The notes under the pieces: model-generated
What the model was told of the DNA's origin: nothing
The model's database searches: none
The model's input: the letters and a program-made list of their open reading frames with translations, nothing else
Part shown: positions 55,596-62,768 of the stretch, piece after piece
Layout of the letters: each line of letters starts with the position of its first letter
Position numbering within the stretch: the stretch's first letter is position 1
Source of the DNA: a virus
IMG/VR virus record: IMGVR_UViG_3300028895_000202
Location: 1 to 64,000 of that record
Strand: one strand, 5' to 3'
DNA: 64,000 bases
Made by a program: the position numbers and the translations under genes

Positions 55596-57232
55596 TGGAA
55601 CAACGACTTAACAACATCGAGTCGCTAGCGAAGCGCATTCTTAGCGAGGTACACTACATGCGGCAGGGCGACGAGCCTGTCCGCGAGCCCGCGCCTGTTC
55701 GCGAGCCCGCTCCTGTCCGCGAACCCGCGCCGGTTCGCCCGCCTGTCTCTGGTCTTCCCGTGCAGGTCAGGATGATTCTGGGCGGACAGCCGAAGACGCT
55801 GACGTTCCGTGCCTGCGAGAACCTTCCGGAAGTCTTCATGACTGACGTCGCTGGTGGCGTTTGTGCCGTCGCGATGCCGACGTTTGGTGGCTATGCTGTC
55901 GGCGTGCTGAATCCGTTCGCGGATAACGGTAGTGTTCAGATCGATGAGCTTACCGTTGTCGTGGACGGCACGACAGTTACTGCGGACGACGTGATCATCC
56001 ACCCCGGCTTCGGGCGTTGGCATGTTTCGAAGCTGCATGATGTGCCGGACCCGCAGACAGCGACCGGGCCTGGGCGTGAGAACGCTCGCAAGACGCTTGA
56101 GAAGTTCCAGTTCAGCTTCCACGACGGCCTTAGGATCTCGACTCCCAAGGATGCCAATGGACCCGGAGGCACTGGTATCTACATGGAGAATGCCTGGGCT
56201 GTTGGCTGCCGTGACGGTATGGAGGTCGCGCACTACGTCCTCCAGGGCTGGGCTAACAGGAACGCAATCTTCCGGTTTGATCGTGCAAGCTGGGCGCGGG
56301 GTCTGATCGTGCCGCACAAGTTTGAGTTCGATGCTCCGTTCAACGGGGTTGACAAGACCAAGACGTTCCCCGCTCAGGGGTACGAGTTCACCAAGCCTGT
56401 TGGCGAGCGCCAGGGGGCACTCAACCAGCTGGACTATTCGCACATCGTGCGTATGGTTCACGTGGCCGAGGCGGTAGCAATCCACGGTAGCAAGTTCGGC
56501 TTCCTGATGACGCTCTGCCTAGCCGCCGATGCGCGTGCCTGCTGGATCATCCCCACCAAGCACGACACTGGCACGAACCTGCACTACTGGAGCCTAGCGG
56601 GCGCGGCCAACAGCCGACCCGTGGGCGGTGGATCACAGTTCGGTGGTAGGGGCCTCAACGGCCTGATGCGCGCGCTGACGGCTCAGGTTTGGGCCTCTCT
56701 GTGCCACGCTGAGCCGGATCCCGAGGTGTTCTACGACCCCTATGTCAGCGGGCTTGAGATGGTCGTGAAGTTCGTCAAGCACTGCTTCTCGTGGGATGAG
56801 GGCCTGCTTTACCGCCTGGGTTATACTGCTGACAATGGCTACCAGCCGAACAACGCATGGAAGCACAAGGTGGAGCAGGAGCAGTGGCCTCACCACATTC
56901 CAGAGGGTGAGAAGCCCGCTGTGTGGAAGGGCTTCGAGGCCGCACTCACCTTCGGCGGTCTGCGCGAGGTTGAGGAGGTACTCAACGGCGTTCTAGGCCA
57001 CGAAGATCACGAGCTAGAGGACATCGTGGAGCGTATGCGTGAGCGGATGGCCGAGAACAATCCTACGCTTGGTGTCTGGGGTAACAGTCGCTGGGGAACC
57101 CACGACGTTGCAACGTGGACGGAATACATCCTGGGGTATGGTAGAGATGAGGTCATCGAACTAACGAAGACGTACCCAACCCCGTGGACCGGAGATCACC
57201 CAGCGAACTCGTTCTACGGCGATCTGAACTAG
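55595..57232 (+). CDS. Large unknown protein with REPAPV repeats
   Basis: 545 residues. The N-terminus has a short coiled coil (RLNNIESLAKRILSEVHYMR), three 6-residue repeats REPAPV, and then a beta domain (residues about 55-130). The C-terminal two thirds are alpha-helical with many W, H and F (NQLDYSHIVRMVHVAEAVAI, WVSLCHAEPDPEV-type stretches), reminiscent of alpha/alpha toroid folds of polysaccharide-active enzymes, but no signature is recognised. Alternating Asp/His residues would suit metal-assisted catalysis. It may be a large structural or injected protein. Ends just before a folded element and tRNA. Confidence 0.6.
   Translation: MEQRLNNIESLAKRILSEVHYMRQGDEPVREPAPVREPAPVREPAPVRPPVSGLPVQVRMILGGQPKTLTFRACENLPEVFMTDVAGGVCAVAMPTFGGYAVGVLNPFADNGSVQIDELTVVVDGTTVTADDVIIHPGFGRWHVSKLHDVPDPQTATGPGRENARKTLEKFQFSFHDGLRISTPKDANGPGGTGIYMENAWAVGCRDGMEVAHYVLQGWANRNAIFRFDRASWARGLIVPHKFEFDAPFNGVDKTKTFPAQGYEFTKPVGERQGALNQLDYSHIVRMVHVAEAVAIHGSKFGFLMTLCLAADARACWIIPTKHDTGTNLHYWSLAGAANSRPVGGGSQFGGRGLNGLMRALTAQVWASLCHAEPDPEVFYDPYVSGLEMVVKFVKHCFSWDEGLLYRLGYTADNGYQPNNAWKHKVEQEQWPHHIPEGEKPAVWKGFEAALTFGGLREVEEVLNGVLGHEDHELEDIVERMRERMAENNPTLGVWGNSRWGTHDVATWTEYILGYGRDEVIELTKTYPTPWTGDHPANSFYGDLN
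55678..55739 (+). repeat. 18-bp tandem repeats encoding REPAPV
   Basis: Three 18-bp units of the form [C/T]CGCGA[G/A]CCCGC[G/T]CC[T/G]GT followed by CGCCCGCC. They encode a flexible Pro/Glu/Arg spacer between coiled coil and globular domain. Confidence 0.6.
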
Positions 57233-57244
57233 ATAACGCAGTAC

Positions 57245-57304
57245 AGCCGACGAGGGGCTGCCCGGAAGGTCAGCTGCTCCGAGTAAGACGCGGCCTCGTC
57301 GGCT
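57245..57304 (+). other. 60-base closed hairpin element before the tRNA
   Basis: 57245-57255 (AGCCGACGAGG) pairs perfectly with 57294-57304 (11 bp), enclosing 38 bases with an inner stem 57257-57260 (GCTG) with 57271-57274 (CAGC). It starts 12 bases after the preceding stop. It could terminate the upstream operon or be a small RNA precursor upstream of the tRNA. Confidence 0.5.
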
Positions 57305-57310
57305 TCAAGT

Positions 57311-57387
57311 GCGCCCATAGCTCAATTGGTCAGAGCACTCGTCTTATATGCGATAGGTTCTAGGTTCAAGTCCTAGTGGGCGTACCA
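57311..57387 (+). tRNA. tRNA-Ile (anticodon UAU, reads AUA)
   Basis: 77 bases. The acceptor stem pairs GCGCCCA with TGGGCGT (one G-T), D stem GCTC/GAGC, anticodon loop CTTATAT (anticodon TAT at 57345-57347), T stem CTAGG/CCTAG with loop TTCAAGT, then A73 and an encoded CCA. The anticodon stem has a mismatch at its first pair (C-T). It reads AUA, used in several late genes such as the tip protein. The encoded CCA shows it is a functional tRNA and not an attachment-site fragment. Confidence 0.9.
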
Positions 57388-57438
57388 CACTCACACCCGG
57401 CTTCGCAGCGTGACTAACTCGCAACCCTACACTAAGTC

Positions 57439-58056
57439 ATGAAATACCTACTTCCCACCATTGCGGCCTGCCTGTTTGCGCTGGCCGTCATGCCAGCGAG
57501 CACGACTGCTGGGCAGGGTGCTCGCCCCGTTGTACATACACAGCAGATTGAGGTTCAGGAGAACGGGTTCGCGTCCGTAAACCTGCCCCAGTCGCCCACC
57601 ACACCTGTCCGAGTTGAGCTTCGTGCCAGCTACAGCATCGAGTGGCTCGACACGATCACGGCTGGCGAGACTCCGGCAGCCGTGATCGCTTCGTGGGACT
57701 ACCCCGAGCGAGGCGGCCTTCCGTCGCAGGGCGACTACGGTAGCTTTGGCGACACCTTTGTTGACCTCGATGTGCGTGCTTTCGGAATGCGATCGGTTGC
57801 TCGCGTCTCGCGCATCATTCAGACGGTGCTGGTTCAGCCCGGCGAGACCGACTTCCTCGGCTATGACGGGGGCGCGTTCGTCGGCGTGAACTCCACTACC
57901 GATCCCAAGGTCATCGCCAACTTCGTCGGTGACGGTGAGGTGTTCCTTCCCTACGTCTTCACCAGCGAGGATCACCTTGCTGGTGGTAGCAACGCTTCGA
58001 TCCAGCGCAGCACCACGGCGGCTGCCGCAATCACGGTGATTTACTACTATGAATAG
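57439..58056 (+). CDS. Secreted protein (signal peptide), unknown function
   Basis: 205 residues with a classic signal peptide: MKYLLPTIAACLFALAVMPA then STTAG (cleavage near residue 25). The mature part is beta-rich (QIEVQENGFASVNLPQS, RIIQTVLVQPGETDF, FLPYVFTSEDHL). It overlaps the next exported protein gene by 8 bases. Phage-encoded exported proteins can block superinfection, adapt the cell envelope or help lysis; nothing specific is visible. Ends in ITVIYYYE. Confidence 0.65.
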   Translation: MKYLLPTIAACLFALAVMPASTTAGQGARPVVHTQQIEVQENGFASVNLPQSPTTPVRVELRASYSIEWLDTITAGETPAAVIASWDYPERGGLPSQGDYGSFGDTFVDLDVRAFGMRSVARVSRIIQTVLVQPGETDFLGYDGGAFVGVNSTTDPKVIANFVGDGEVFLPYVFTSEDHLAGGSNASIQRSTTAAAAITVIYYYE

Positions 58057-58750
58057 CCTACTCAAAGCAGTCGTTATGGTCTGCCTTATGGCAGCCTCCG
58101 CGTCGGCCCAGTTCGCCAACACTTCGGTAGCCACTGGGCCTGCCAGGAAGCCGATTGTTCTCACTAACCGAGAGCTGATCGGTGCCGGGGTTCCGCGCAG
58201 CTTCCAGATTCCCGACCAGCCGGTCGGCACGGACACCCTGCGGATGCAACTGTTCACGAGGCAGTGGACTCGGGTGGGCGGTCAGAACCGCAGCGGGCAG
58301 GTCCACCCTGGGTTCGACTACAACATCGAGAACCCCCAGCACGCTCGCGCCTCGCTCCAGCAATACTTCTACGACGACAACGGCTACGCCGGACTGCCGA
58401 GCAGTTGGAACGCACACTTGGTCCTCTGGGAGTGGGGTCCGACCCTCCCGGCTTCTCCCTCGGAGTACATCGACCCCCAGGACTGGGAGTGGGCGTGTGA
58501 GAACAACCCCACATGCTATTGGGGCGCGGCCACCTACGACGGCCCGAAGAGCCACCGCGACACCTGGAGGGAGTATACGATTCAGCAGGGCTCTCCCTGG
58601 TATCCTGCCGCGCAGACCCCCGGCTCGACAATCCACTTCGTCCCGGTGCTGGAGTGGTACGACGCCCAGGGCGTGTGGGATGGCAGCCACGCTTGGCCCG
58701 TGGCAATCCGATGGGAGCAGACCACCCTCCTCTGGCTGACCTGGGAGTGA
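58049..58750 (+). CDS. Second secreted protein, unknown function
   Basis: 233 residues; signal peptide MNSLLKAVVMVCLMAASASA-Q (cleavage after ASA). The mature part has many W, Y, D and Q (SWNAHLVLWEWGPTLPA, PQDWEWACENNPTCYWGAA; two Cys that may form a disulfide, DAQGVWDGSHAWPVAIRWEQ). It is compatible with a sugar-binding or hydrolase-like fold but none is recognised. Its start is inside the end of the previous secreted gene, so they are coupled. Confidence 0.62.
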   Translation: MNSLLKAVVMVCLMAASASAQFANTSVATGPARKPIVLTNRELIGAGVPRSFQIPDQPVGTDTLRMQLFTRQWTRVGGQNRSGQVHPGFDYNIENPQHARASLQQYFYDDNGYAGLPSSWNAHLVLWEWGPTLPASPSEYIDPQDWEWACENNPTCYWGAATYDGPKSHRDTWREYTIQQGSPWYPAAQTPGSTIHFVPVLEWYDAQGVWDGSHAWPVAIRWEQTTLLWLTWE

Positions 58751-58754
58751 TCCG

Positions 58755-59024
58755 ATGTCCGACGACGAGATCTATGCTCACCTCGAAGAGATGAACCCGG
58801 ATGCCCTCGTGGCTGACGGCTTCGAGTCTGCGTATGTTGGGCATACTGTGCTGGGCCCATGCGGCCCCGTGCGTGCCGTATACGACGCTTACAAGTGCAT
58901 CGACGTCCTGGTAGAGGACGAGGGCATGACAACTGTGGAAGCGATGGAGTTCCTGGACTTCAACGTGTTCGGGGCGCACATGGGAGAGCATACTCCGATC
59001 TTCGTCTGGATCAAGAAGACGTAA
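58755..59024 (+). CDS. Conserved small phage protein
   Basis: 89 residues. EMNPDALVADGFESAYVGHT, VRAVYDAYKCIDVLVEDEGMT, EAMEFLDFNVFGAHMGEHTP: a compact pattern (D-G-A-F-x-G, VYD-K-ID-L, N-x-x-G-x-x-G-x-x-TP) I have seen in many phages as a hypothetical protein of unknown function. Starts 4 bases after the preceding stop. Followed by a strong terminator. Confidence 0.6.
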   Translation: MSDDEIYAHLEEMNPDALVADGFESAYVGHTVLGPCGPVRAVYDAYKCIDVLVEDEGMTTVEAMEFLDFNVFGAHMGEHTPIFVWIKKT

Positions 59025-59050
59025 CCTACTATAGGATACGCACTTAGGGC

Positions 59051-59096
59051 GGCCCGCAGGTTCTCTCAGGAAATGAGTTGACCTGCGGGCCTTTCT
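59051..59096 (+). terminator. Strong terminator before the sigma factor gene
   Basis: 59051-59061 (GGCCCGCAGGT) pairs perfectly with 59081-59091 around 19 bases, followed by TTTCT, the best-formed terminator of the window. Its 3' arm overlaps the -35 box (TTGACC, 59078-59083) of the next promoter. Confidence 0.75.
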
Positions 59097-59106
59097 GTGC
59101 CAAGAT
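59078..59106 (+). promoter_or_regulatory. Promoter of the phage sigma factor
   Basis: TTGACC (59078-59083), 17-base spacer, CAAGAT (59101-59106) with an upstream TG (59098-59099). The predicted start lies at about 59113, the A of the start codon, so the mRNA would be leaderless. The -35 overlaps the terminator hairpin. Confidence 0.6.
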
Positions 59107-59112
59107 AGCGCC

Positions 59113-60123
59113 ATGATCACTTCTACTGACATCACGGCGCTGCTCACTGAGTACGCTGCCGACATGGAGACCTACGACACGAAACTCGCTTCGCTAGTCG
59201 AGCAGCACCGGGGCATCCGGCTGGAGATCCAGCAGGAGCGCCGCGAAGTTCGACCGTCCAAGTTCCCACTACCCGCCGAGCGGGCCTTCCGCCGCGACCT
59301 CTACAAGTACCCGGCGTGGAGCGCCAAGAAGAGCACTGAAGCTGCCCGCCTCCTCGAATACTGCCGTGCCCGCTACGAGGACGACCCGAGCGAGGCGCGT
59401 GAGGCAGAACTTCACAGGGTTCGGGACCTCTTCGTCGTGCATAATATGCGCTTGGTACTCAAGAAGCTCGACAAGTATACTAAGCAAGACGACGACTTCC
59501 GCCTCGACCTTCTCCAGGAGTGCAGTCTGTCACTCTTCGATGCTGTCGATCGGTATGAGTGGCGGCGGGGCATCAGCTTTACTACTTACGCTTCCTACTG
59601 GGTCCACGAGCGTGCCATGAATACCTGTTATGATCGGCATGTCGTGAAGGTTTCCAGGAGTCTCCAGAAGGAGGCTCGACGGGCAGCCAGCATCGCGTCC
59701 ACCTACGAGTCTCTGGTTTCCGAGCAGGTTGCTGAGCAACTCGGTGTTAGCAGCGAGCGGGCGGACTACCTGCTCAGCCAAGACAGTCGTCGTACCATGT
59801 CGATCCATGGGCCCGACGACGGCGACGACGAAGGTGAGATCGGTGATACCATCGAGGACGAAGGCTACGAGGTCTACAGCCCCAAGATGGAGGACATGTC
59901 TCCGAAGGATTGTGTGGCTGCGGCCATGGAGCGCCTGCTGGAGAGGGAGCAGGAGGTCATTGCACGGTACTACGGTATCGGCTGCGAGGCTCAGAGCATG
60001 CCTAGCATTGCCCGGGATCTCGGCGTTAGCTCTCAGCGGATCCAGCAGATTCACCGACGTGCGCTTGGGAAGATGAGCACGCACAAGATCTACAGCATCT
60101 CAGAGCCCTATCTGCCGTGCTGA
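59113..60123 (+). CDS. Phage sigma-70 family sigma factor
   Basis: 336 residues. Region 2: FVVHNMRLVLKKLDKYTK, LLQECSLSLFDAVDRYEWRRG, FTTYASYWVHERAMNTCYDR (about 110-190). A region-3-like segment (about 195-240) contains VAEQLGVSSERADYL. Region 4: LLEREQEVIARYYGIGC, PSIARDLGVSSQRIQQIHRR (about 280-325). The N-terminal 100 residues are charged and not clearly sigma. It should redirect host RNA polymerase to phage promoters. Its own promoter has a consensus-like -35, so host sigma may start it. Candidates for targets are the TGnTATACT sites at 2280 and 3836. Confidence 0.83.
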   Translation: MITSTDITALLTEYAADMETYDTKLASLVEQHRGIRLEIQQERREVRPSKFPLPAERAFRRDLYKYPAWSAKKSTEAARLLEYCRARYEDDPSEAREAELHRVRDLFVVHNMRLVLKKLDKYTKQDDDFRLDLLQECSLSLFDAVDRYEWRRGISFTTYASYWVHERAMNTCYDRHVVKVSRSLQKEARRAASIASTYESLVSEQVAEQLGVSSERADYLLSQDSRRTMSIHGPDDGDDEGEIGDTIEDEGYEVYSPKMEDMSPKDCVAAAMERLLEREQEVIARYYGIGCEAQSMPSIARDLGVSSQRIQQIHRRALGKMSTHKIYSISEPYLPC

Positions 60124-60521
60124 GCCTACGTAAAGATGGCGTAATTCCGAAGATTGTTCTTGAGTTCCTGGAGGCGGTAGCCGATACTCTGGTTGTCGCG
60201 CCAATCGCGATTCCAACCGAAGGAGACACTACGACGATGATTCAGACATGCCACATGTGCGAGTGCCCGCTGCCCTCGCTGATCCCCAGCATCAAAGCAA
60301 AGGCGAGTATCGCCGATGGCGTTGCACAGCTAGTGCCCAGCCAGGATGGTACGTACCACATCTGTCTCGGGTGTGCGCCTAAGATGGTGTCCATCTTCGA
60401 TGTGACGTGTGACGACCCGCTGTCGGCTCAGCTGTGGGTTTCGGCCATCAACGATGCGTGGGCTGAGATTGAGCCCGGAGTGGAGTTTTACCTTAGCGAC
60501 TACAGGCAGGATACGGTCTGA
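60117..60521 (+). CDS. Zinc-ribbon-like hypothetical protein
   Basis: 134 residues from GTG 60117 (overlap with sigma gene), or 94 from ATG 60237, which has a good GAAGGAGA upstream; I list the longer form. Two CxxC pairs, CHMCECPLP and ICLGCAPK, indicate a zinc ribbon in the ATG-started part, which argues for the shorter form. The C-terminal part is acidic (EIEPGVEFYLSDYRQDTV). Role unknown; next to the sigma factor it could be a transcription-related protein. Confidence 0.5.
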   Translation: MLSLRKDGVIPKIVLEFLEAVADTLVVAPIAIPTEGDTTTMIQTCHMCECPLPSLIPSIKAKASIADGVAQLVPSQDGTYHICLGCAPKMVSIFDVTCDDPLSAQLWVSAINDAWAEIEPGVEFYLSDYRQDTV

Positions 60522-60724
60522 TGATGTACGCGGAATACTGCAAGGTGGCGCAGGTCTGGCGCCTTATCTTCGGCGCTCCCGGTGCCTACAACGAATCCAG
60601 CCTCATCGACCTGGACGGCCAGTTTGGCTGGCAAACCAGGACTGAGTTGGCGTTCGATCTGGGCCGTAAGGGGCTTACGCTCACCGAGTCGAACAAGGTG
60701 GTTCTTACTGAGGCTACGAAGTAA
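60521..60724 (+). CDS. Hypothetical small protein
   Basis: 67 residues; TGATG overlap with the preceding gene, TAATG overlap with the next. MMYAEYCKVAQVWRLIFGAP, then DLDGQFGWQTRTELAFDLGR. No motif recognised. Translational coupling on both sides supports it as a real gene. Confidence 0.5.
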   Translation: MMYAEYCKVAQVWRLIFGAPGAYNESSLIDLDGQFGWQTRTELAFDLGRKGLTLTESNKVVLTEATK

Positions 60725-60972
60725 TGGAATCCGGATACCTCAAGGCGTTTTGCCTCATGATGTGCAACGTGTCCCCTAGGGGCATTGCACAGTACGTCTA
60801 CGGCAGCCAACACGAGCAAAGCTACCTTGGCGCTAAGGAACACAGTATCGCTACTGATCCGCTGCGGTGGGTCGCGACGCTGGACAGCGTCAGCCTGGGT
60901 AGGCTACGCAAGATGGTGGCGGACTACGATTCGATGTACTTTTGCGAGGAGGATCATGTCAGCCAAGACTAG
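60724..60972 (+). CDS. Hypothetical small protein
   Basis: 82 residues; ATG overlaps the previous stop. It has several aromatic and Cys residues (KAFCLMMCNVSPRGIAQYVY, YDSMYFCEEDHVSQD). Its 3' end overlaps the dCMP deaminase start (AGGAGG then ATG at 60956) by 17 bases. No family recognised. Confidence 0.5.
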   Translation: MESGYLKAFCLMMCNVSPRGIAQYVYGSQHEQSYLGAKEHSIATDPLRWVATLDSVSLGRLRKMVADYDSMYFCEEDHVSQD

Positions 60973-61381
60973 AGTATGGGACCAGCGCATGCTTGGCCTT
61001 GCTGAGCTGGTCGCTAGTTGGTCGAAAGACCCCAGGACCAAGGTGGGTGCCGTCATTGCCGACACGAGCTTCAGAGTCTGTGGAGTCGGCTACAATGGCT
61101 TTCCCCGAGGCGTGATCGACGTTGCATCTCGCTTGGCTGATCACGACGCCAAGCATGCGTGTACGGTGCATGCTGAGGTGAACGCTATCCACAATGCCTC
61201 CCTAACCGAGGGCTGCACGATCTACACCACGCTGGCCCCGTGCTCGCAGTGCATGGCGCAGATCATCCAAGCTGGAATCATTCGTGTGATTTACGGTAGG
61301 AGGCATGACAACATCGACTACACATATACAGACACAATGGCGCGTGAGGCCAAGGTGATCCTGGAGCAACATCATGGATAA
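60956..61381 (+). CDS. dCMP deaminase
   Basis: 141 residues from ATG 60956, with GAGGAGG just upstream. Zinc site: ACTVHAEVNAIHNA (H72, E74) and TLAPCSQCMAQII (C96, C99). GVGYNGFPRGVIDVASRLAD is the substrate-loop pattern of dCMP deaminases, so this converts dCMP to dUMP for dTTP synthesis. It is the second deaminase in the window. The gene overlaps the next by 8 bases. Confidence 0.83.
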   Translation: MSAKTRVWDQRMLGLAELVASWSKDPRTKVGAVIADTSFRVCGVGYNGFPRGVIDVASRLADHDAKHACTVHAEVNAIHNASLTEGCTIYTTLAPCSQCMAQIIQAGIIRVIYGRRHDNIDYTYTDTMAREAKVILEQHHG

Positions 61382-61601
61382 CGTGAATCATCCCCCGCAT
61401 TACACCGCAGGCGGTTTCGAGGCGATCGATGTGATTGCGTCGAAGCTGGGGGACGAGGGGTTCGTAGCGTATTGCCACGGCAATGCTCTCAAGTATCTCC
61501 TCCGTTGCAGGTACAAGGGCAAGATGCTGGAGGACTTGTCGAAGGCGCGGTGGTACATCACGGCAATCATTGAACAGATGGAGAAAGACGATGCACAGTG
61601 A
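61374..61601 (+). CDS. DUF3310 family protein
   Basis: 75 residues. VNHPPHYTAGGFEAIDVIAS, then AYCHGNALKYLLRCRYKGKM and LSKARWYITAIIEQME match DUF3310 (often called SaV-like nucleotide kinase). Conserved HPPHY, GN-x-KY-x-x-R and K-A-x-W-Y residues are all present. Its enzymatic activity is unproven; it usually accompanies nucleotide metabolism genes, as here after dCMP deaminase. Confidence 0.75.
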   Translation: MDNVNHPPHYTAGGFEAIDVIASKLGDEGFVAYCHGNALKYLLRCRYKGKMLEDLSKARWYITAIIEQMEKDDAQ

Positions 61602-61797
61602 AGACGAAAACCAATGGCATGTCCCGTATGACGGTGGCGACGAGTTCGAGGAGTACGACAAGGACGCCCTGGATCTGTTCTTCGACAGAGCCAATATTCG
61701 TTACGGCAAGAAGCGTAAGGCGGCTATCCCGCTGCCCGACGCCATCACTGTTCCTAGGCTTATTGACGAAATGAATCTCTGGTGGTGCAACAATTGA
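61591..61797 (+). CDS. Hypothetical acidic small protein
   Basis: 68 residues from ATG 61591 (11-base overlap with DUF3310). MHSEDENQWHVPYDGGDEFE, then RANIRYGKKRKAAIPLPDAI and LIDEMNLWWCNN. Acidic first half, basic middle. Possibly a short DNA- or protein-binding peptide. The stop overlaps the next TTG start. Confidence 0.5.
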   Translation: MHSEDENQWHVPYDGGDEFEEYDKDALDLFFDRANIRYGKKRKAAIPLPDAITVPRLIDEMNLWWCNN

Positions 61798-62156
61798 AGA
61801 TCGAGGCTGAAGACTTTACTCCGGACGCTTGCGAGAGCAAGAATCGTACTGGATCCCCTCGGTTCACTGTAGGTGAGATGTTCGTGCTGGCTACAGTAGC
61901 GTCGCAGATTGTTGACAACATCAACCAGGACATCCGAGACGTAGGTACTGACGTTTACTACCACGAGTGCCGTGTTACTAACGCTGCCAATAGGATCGTG
62001 ATGTCGTTCAAGAGCGGTATGCCCAGGGCTGAGGCTAACCTATCCCATGATTCAATCGATGAGGGCAGCGCGCTCGTGTCGGTCGAGATCGTGGGTGGGC
62101 TGTCCACCCCAGGCACTCGTCAACTCGCCAAGGCCCTGTCTCGGTGTCTGATTTAG
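61794..62156 (+). CDS. Hypothetical protein
   Basis: 120 residues from TTG 61794, which overlaps the preceding stop (TTGA); upstream GTG 61782/61785 are alternatives. A folded alpha/beta pattern is suggested (FTVGEMFVLATVASQIVDNI, YYHECRVTNAANRIVMSFKS, ALVSVEIVGGLSTPGTRQL). No motif recognised. Confidence 0.48.
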   Translation: MKIEAEDFTPDACESKNRTGSPRFTVGEMFVLATVASQIVDNINQDIRDVGTDVYYHECRVTNAANRIVMSFKSGMPRAEANLSHDSIDEGSALVSVEIVGGLSTPGTRQLAKALSRCLI

Positions 62157-62158
62157 CC

Positions 62159-62350
62159 ATGACTGAACGCAAGTGGGAGAACGACGAGGACGAGGTCGAG
62201 CGCCGGGAAGAGCACGCACCGGACGGCGCACTGTCCAACTTTGTCGATTACGATAGGCTTCTGGTTGAGATTATGGAGATCATGGATGAGATTGGCGATG
62301 ACGACGGTGACTCGTCTGTGTCAATCGAAAGCGAGGATTCTTATGACTGA
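62159..62350 (+). CDS. Very acidic small protein
   Basis: 63 residues from ATG 62159, two bases after the previous stop. MTERKWENDEDEVERREEH at the start and IMDEIGDDDGDSSVSIESED at the end give a strong negative charge. Such proteins can mimic DNA or bind host factors, but there is no other evidence. It overlaps the next gene's start by 8 bases. Confidence 0.45.
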   Translation: MTERKWENDEDEVERREEHAPDGALSNFVDYDRLLVEIMEIMDEIGDDDGDSSVSIESEDSYD

Positions 62351-62672
62351 TGCAACTAACTACAAGGGTGCGCGCAGCATCATCGCGCTCCTGACGCTTC
62401 TCGGTCTCTGCGCGTGTGCGATTGAGTTCGCCGTATCTGTTGGCACGCTTTTGTACGCCCTCTCGTACAACGGCGCGTTCAGCTACGTGTCTGCCGCCAT
62501 AGGCATGGTCCTGTCCGTGGTCGGCTTCGTAGCCACGATGGCGATGTTCAACGCTCTGAGCGTTGTGTTCGACATCGCTGACAGGGCTGCGGATCAGTGC
62601 TACGTGCTGCACAAGATCAAGGACGAGGTCAAGCTGATTCGGCAGAACTCCGTTCCGGGAGAGTTCGAGTAG
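62343..62672 (+). CDS. Small multi-span membrane protein
   Basis: 109 residues from ATG 62343. Two or three hydrophobic spans: SIIALLTLLGLCACAIEFAV, TLLYALSYNGAFSYV and AAIGMVLSVVGFVATMAMFN, followed by a polar C-terminal tail (KIKDEVKLIRQNSVPGEFE). It could be a holin given the exported lysozyme-like gene 0.5 kb downstream, or another membrane component. Followed by a promoter/hairpin region. Confidence 0.55.
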   Translation: MTDATNYKGARSIIALLTLLGLCACAIEFAVSVGTLLYALSYNGAFSYVSAAIGMVLSVVGFVATMAMFNALSVVFDIADRAADQCYVLHKIKDEVKLIRQNSVPGEFE

Positions 62673-62690
62673 ATTTCCTCTCGAAATGGC

Positions 62691-62719
62691 TTGAGTTCTG
62701 GCCGCCCCCGTGCGATATT
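62691..62719 (+). promoter_or_regulatory. Promoter for the final small-gene operon
   Basis: TTGAGT (62691-62696), 17-base spacer, GATATT (62714-62719), with TGC just before it. The -10 lies within the loop of the hairpin at 62701-62743, so forming the hairpin and using the promoter are physically linked. Confidence 0.55.
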
Positions 62720-62743
62720 CCCCCTGTCGCCAACGGGGGCGGC
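62701..62743 (+). terminator. Terminator-like hairpin containing the promoter
   Basis: 62701-62711 (GCCGCCCCCGT) pairs perfectly with 62733-62743 around a 21-base loop that includes the -10 box. It would stop readthrough from upstream RNA, while transcripts started inside lack the 5' arm and cannot form it. Confidence 0.6.
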
Positions 62744-62768
62744 GTTTCACCTACCAGGAGACACGAGC

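Noticed and set aside
57311-57387. tRNA as a phage attachment site
   Set aside because: The tRNA is complete with CCA and there is no integrase, excisionase or repressor in the window.
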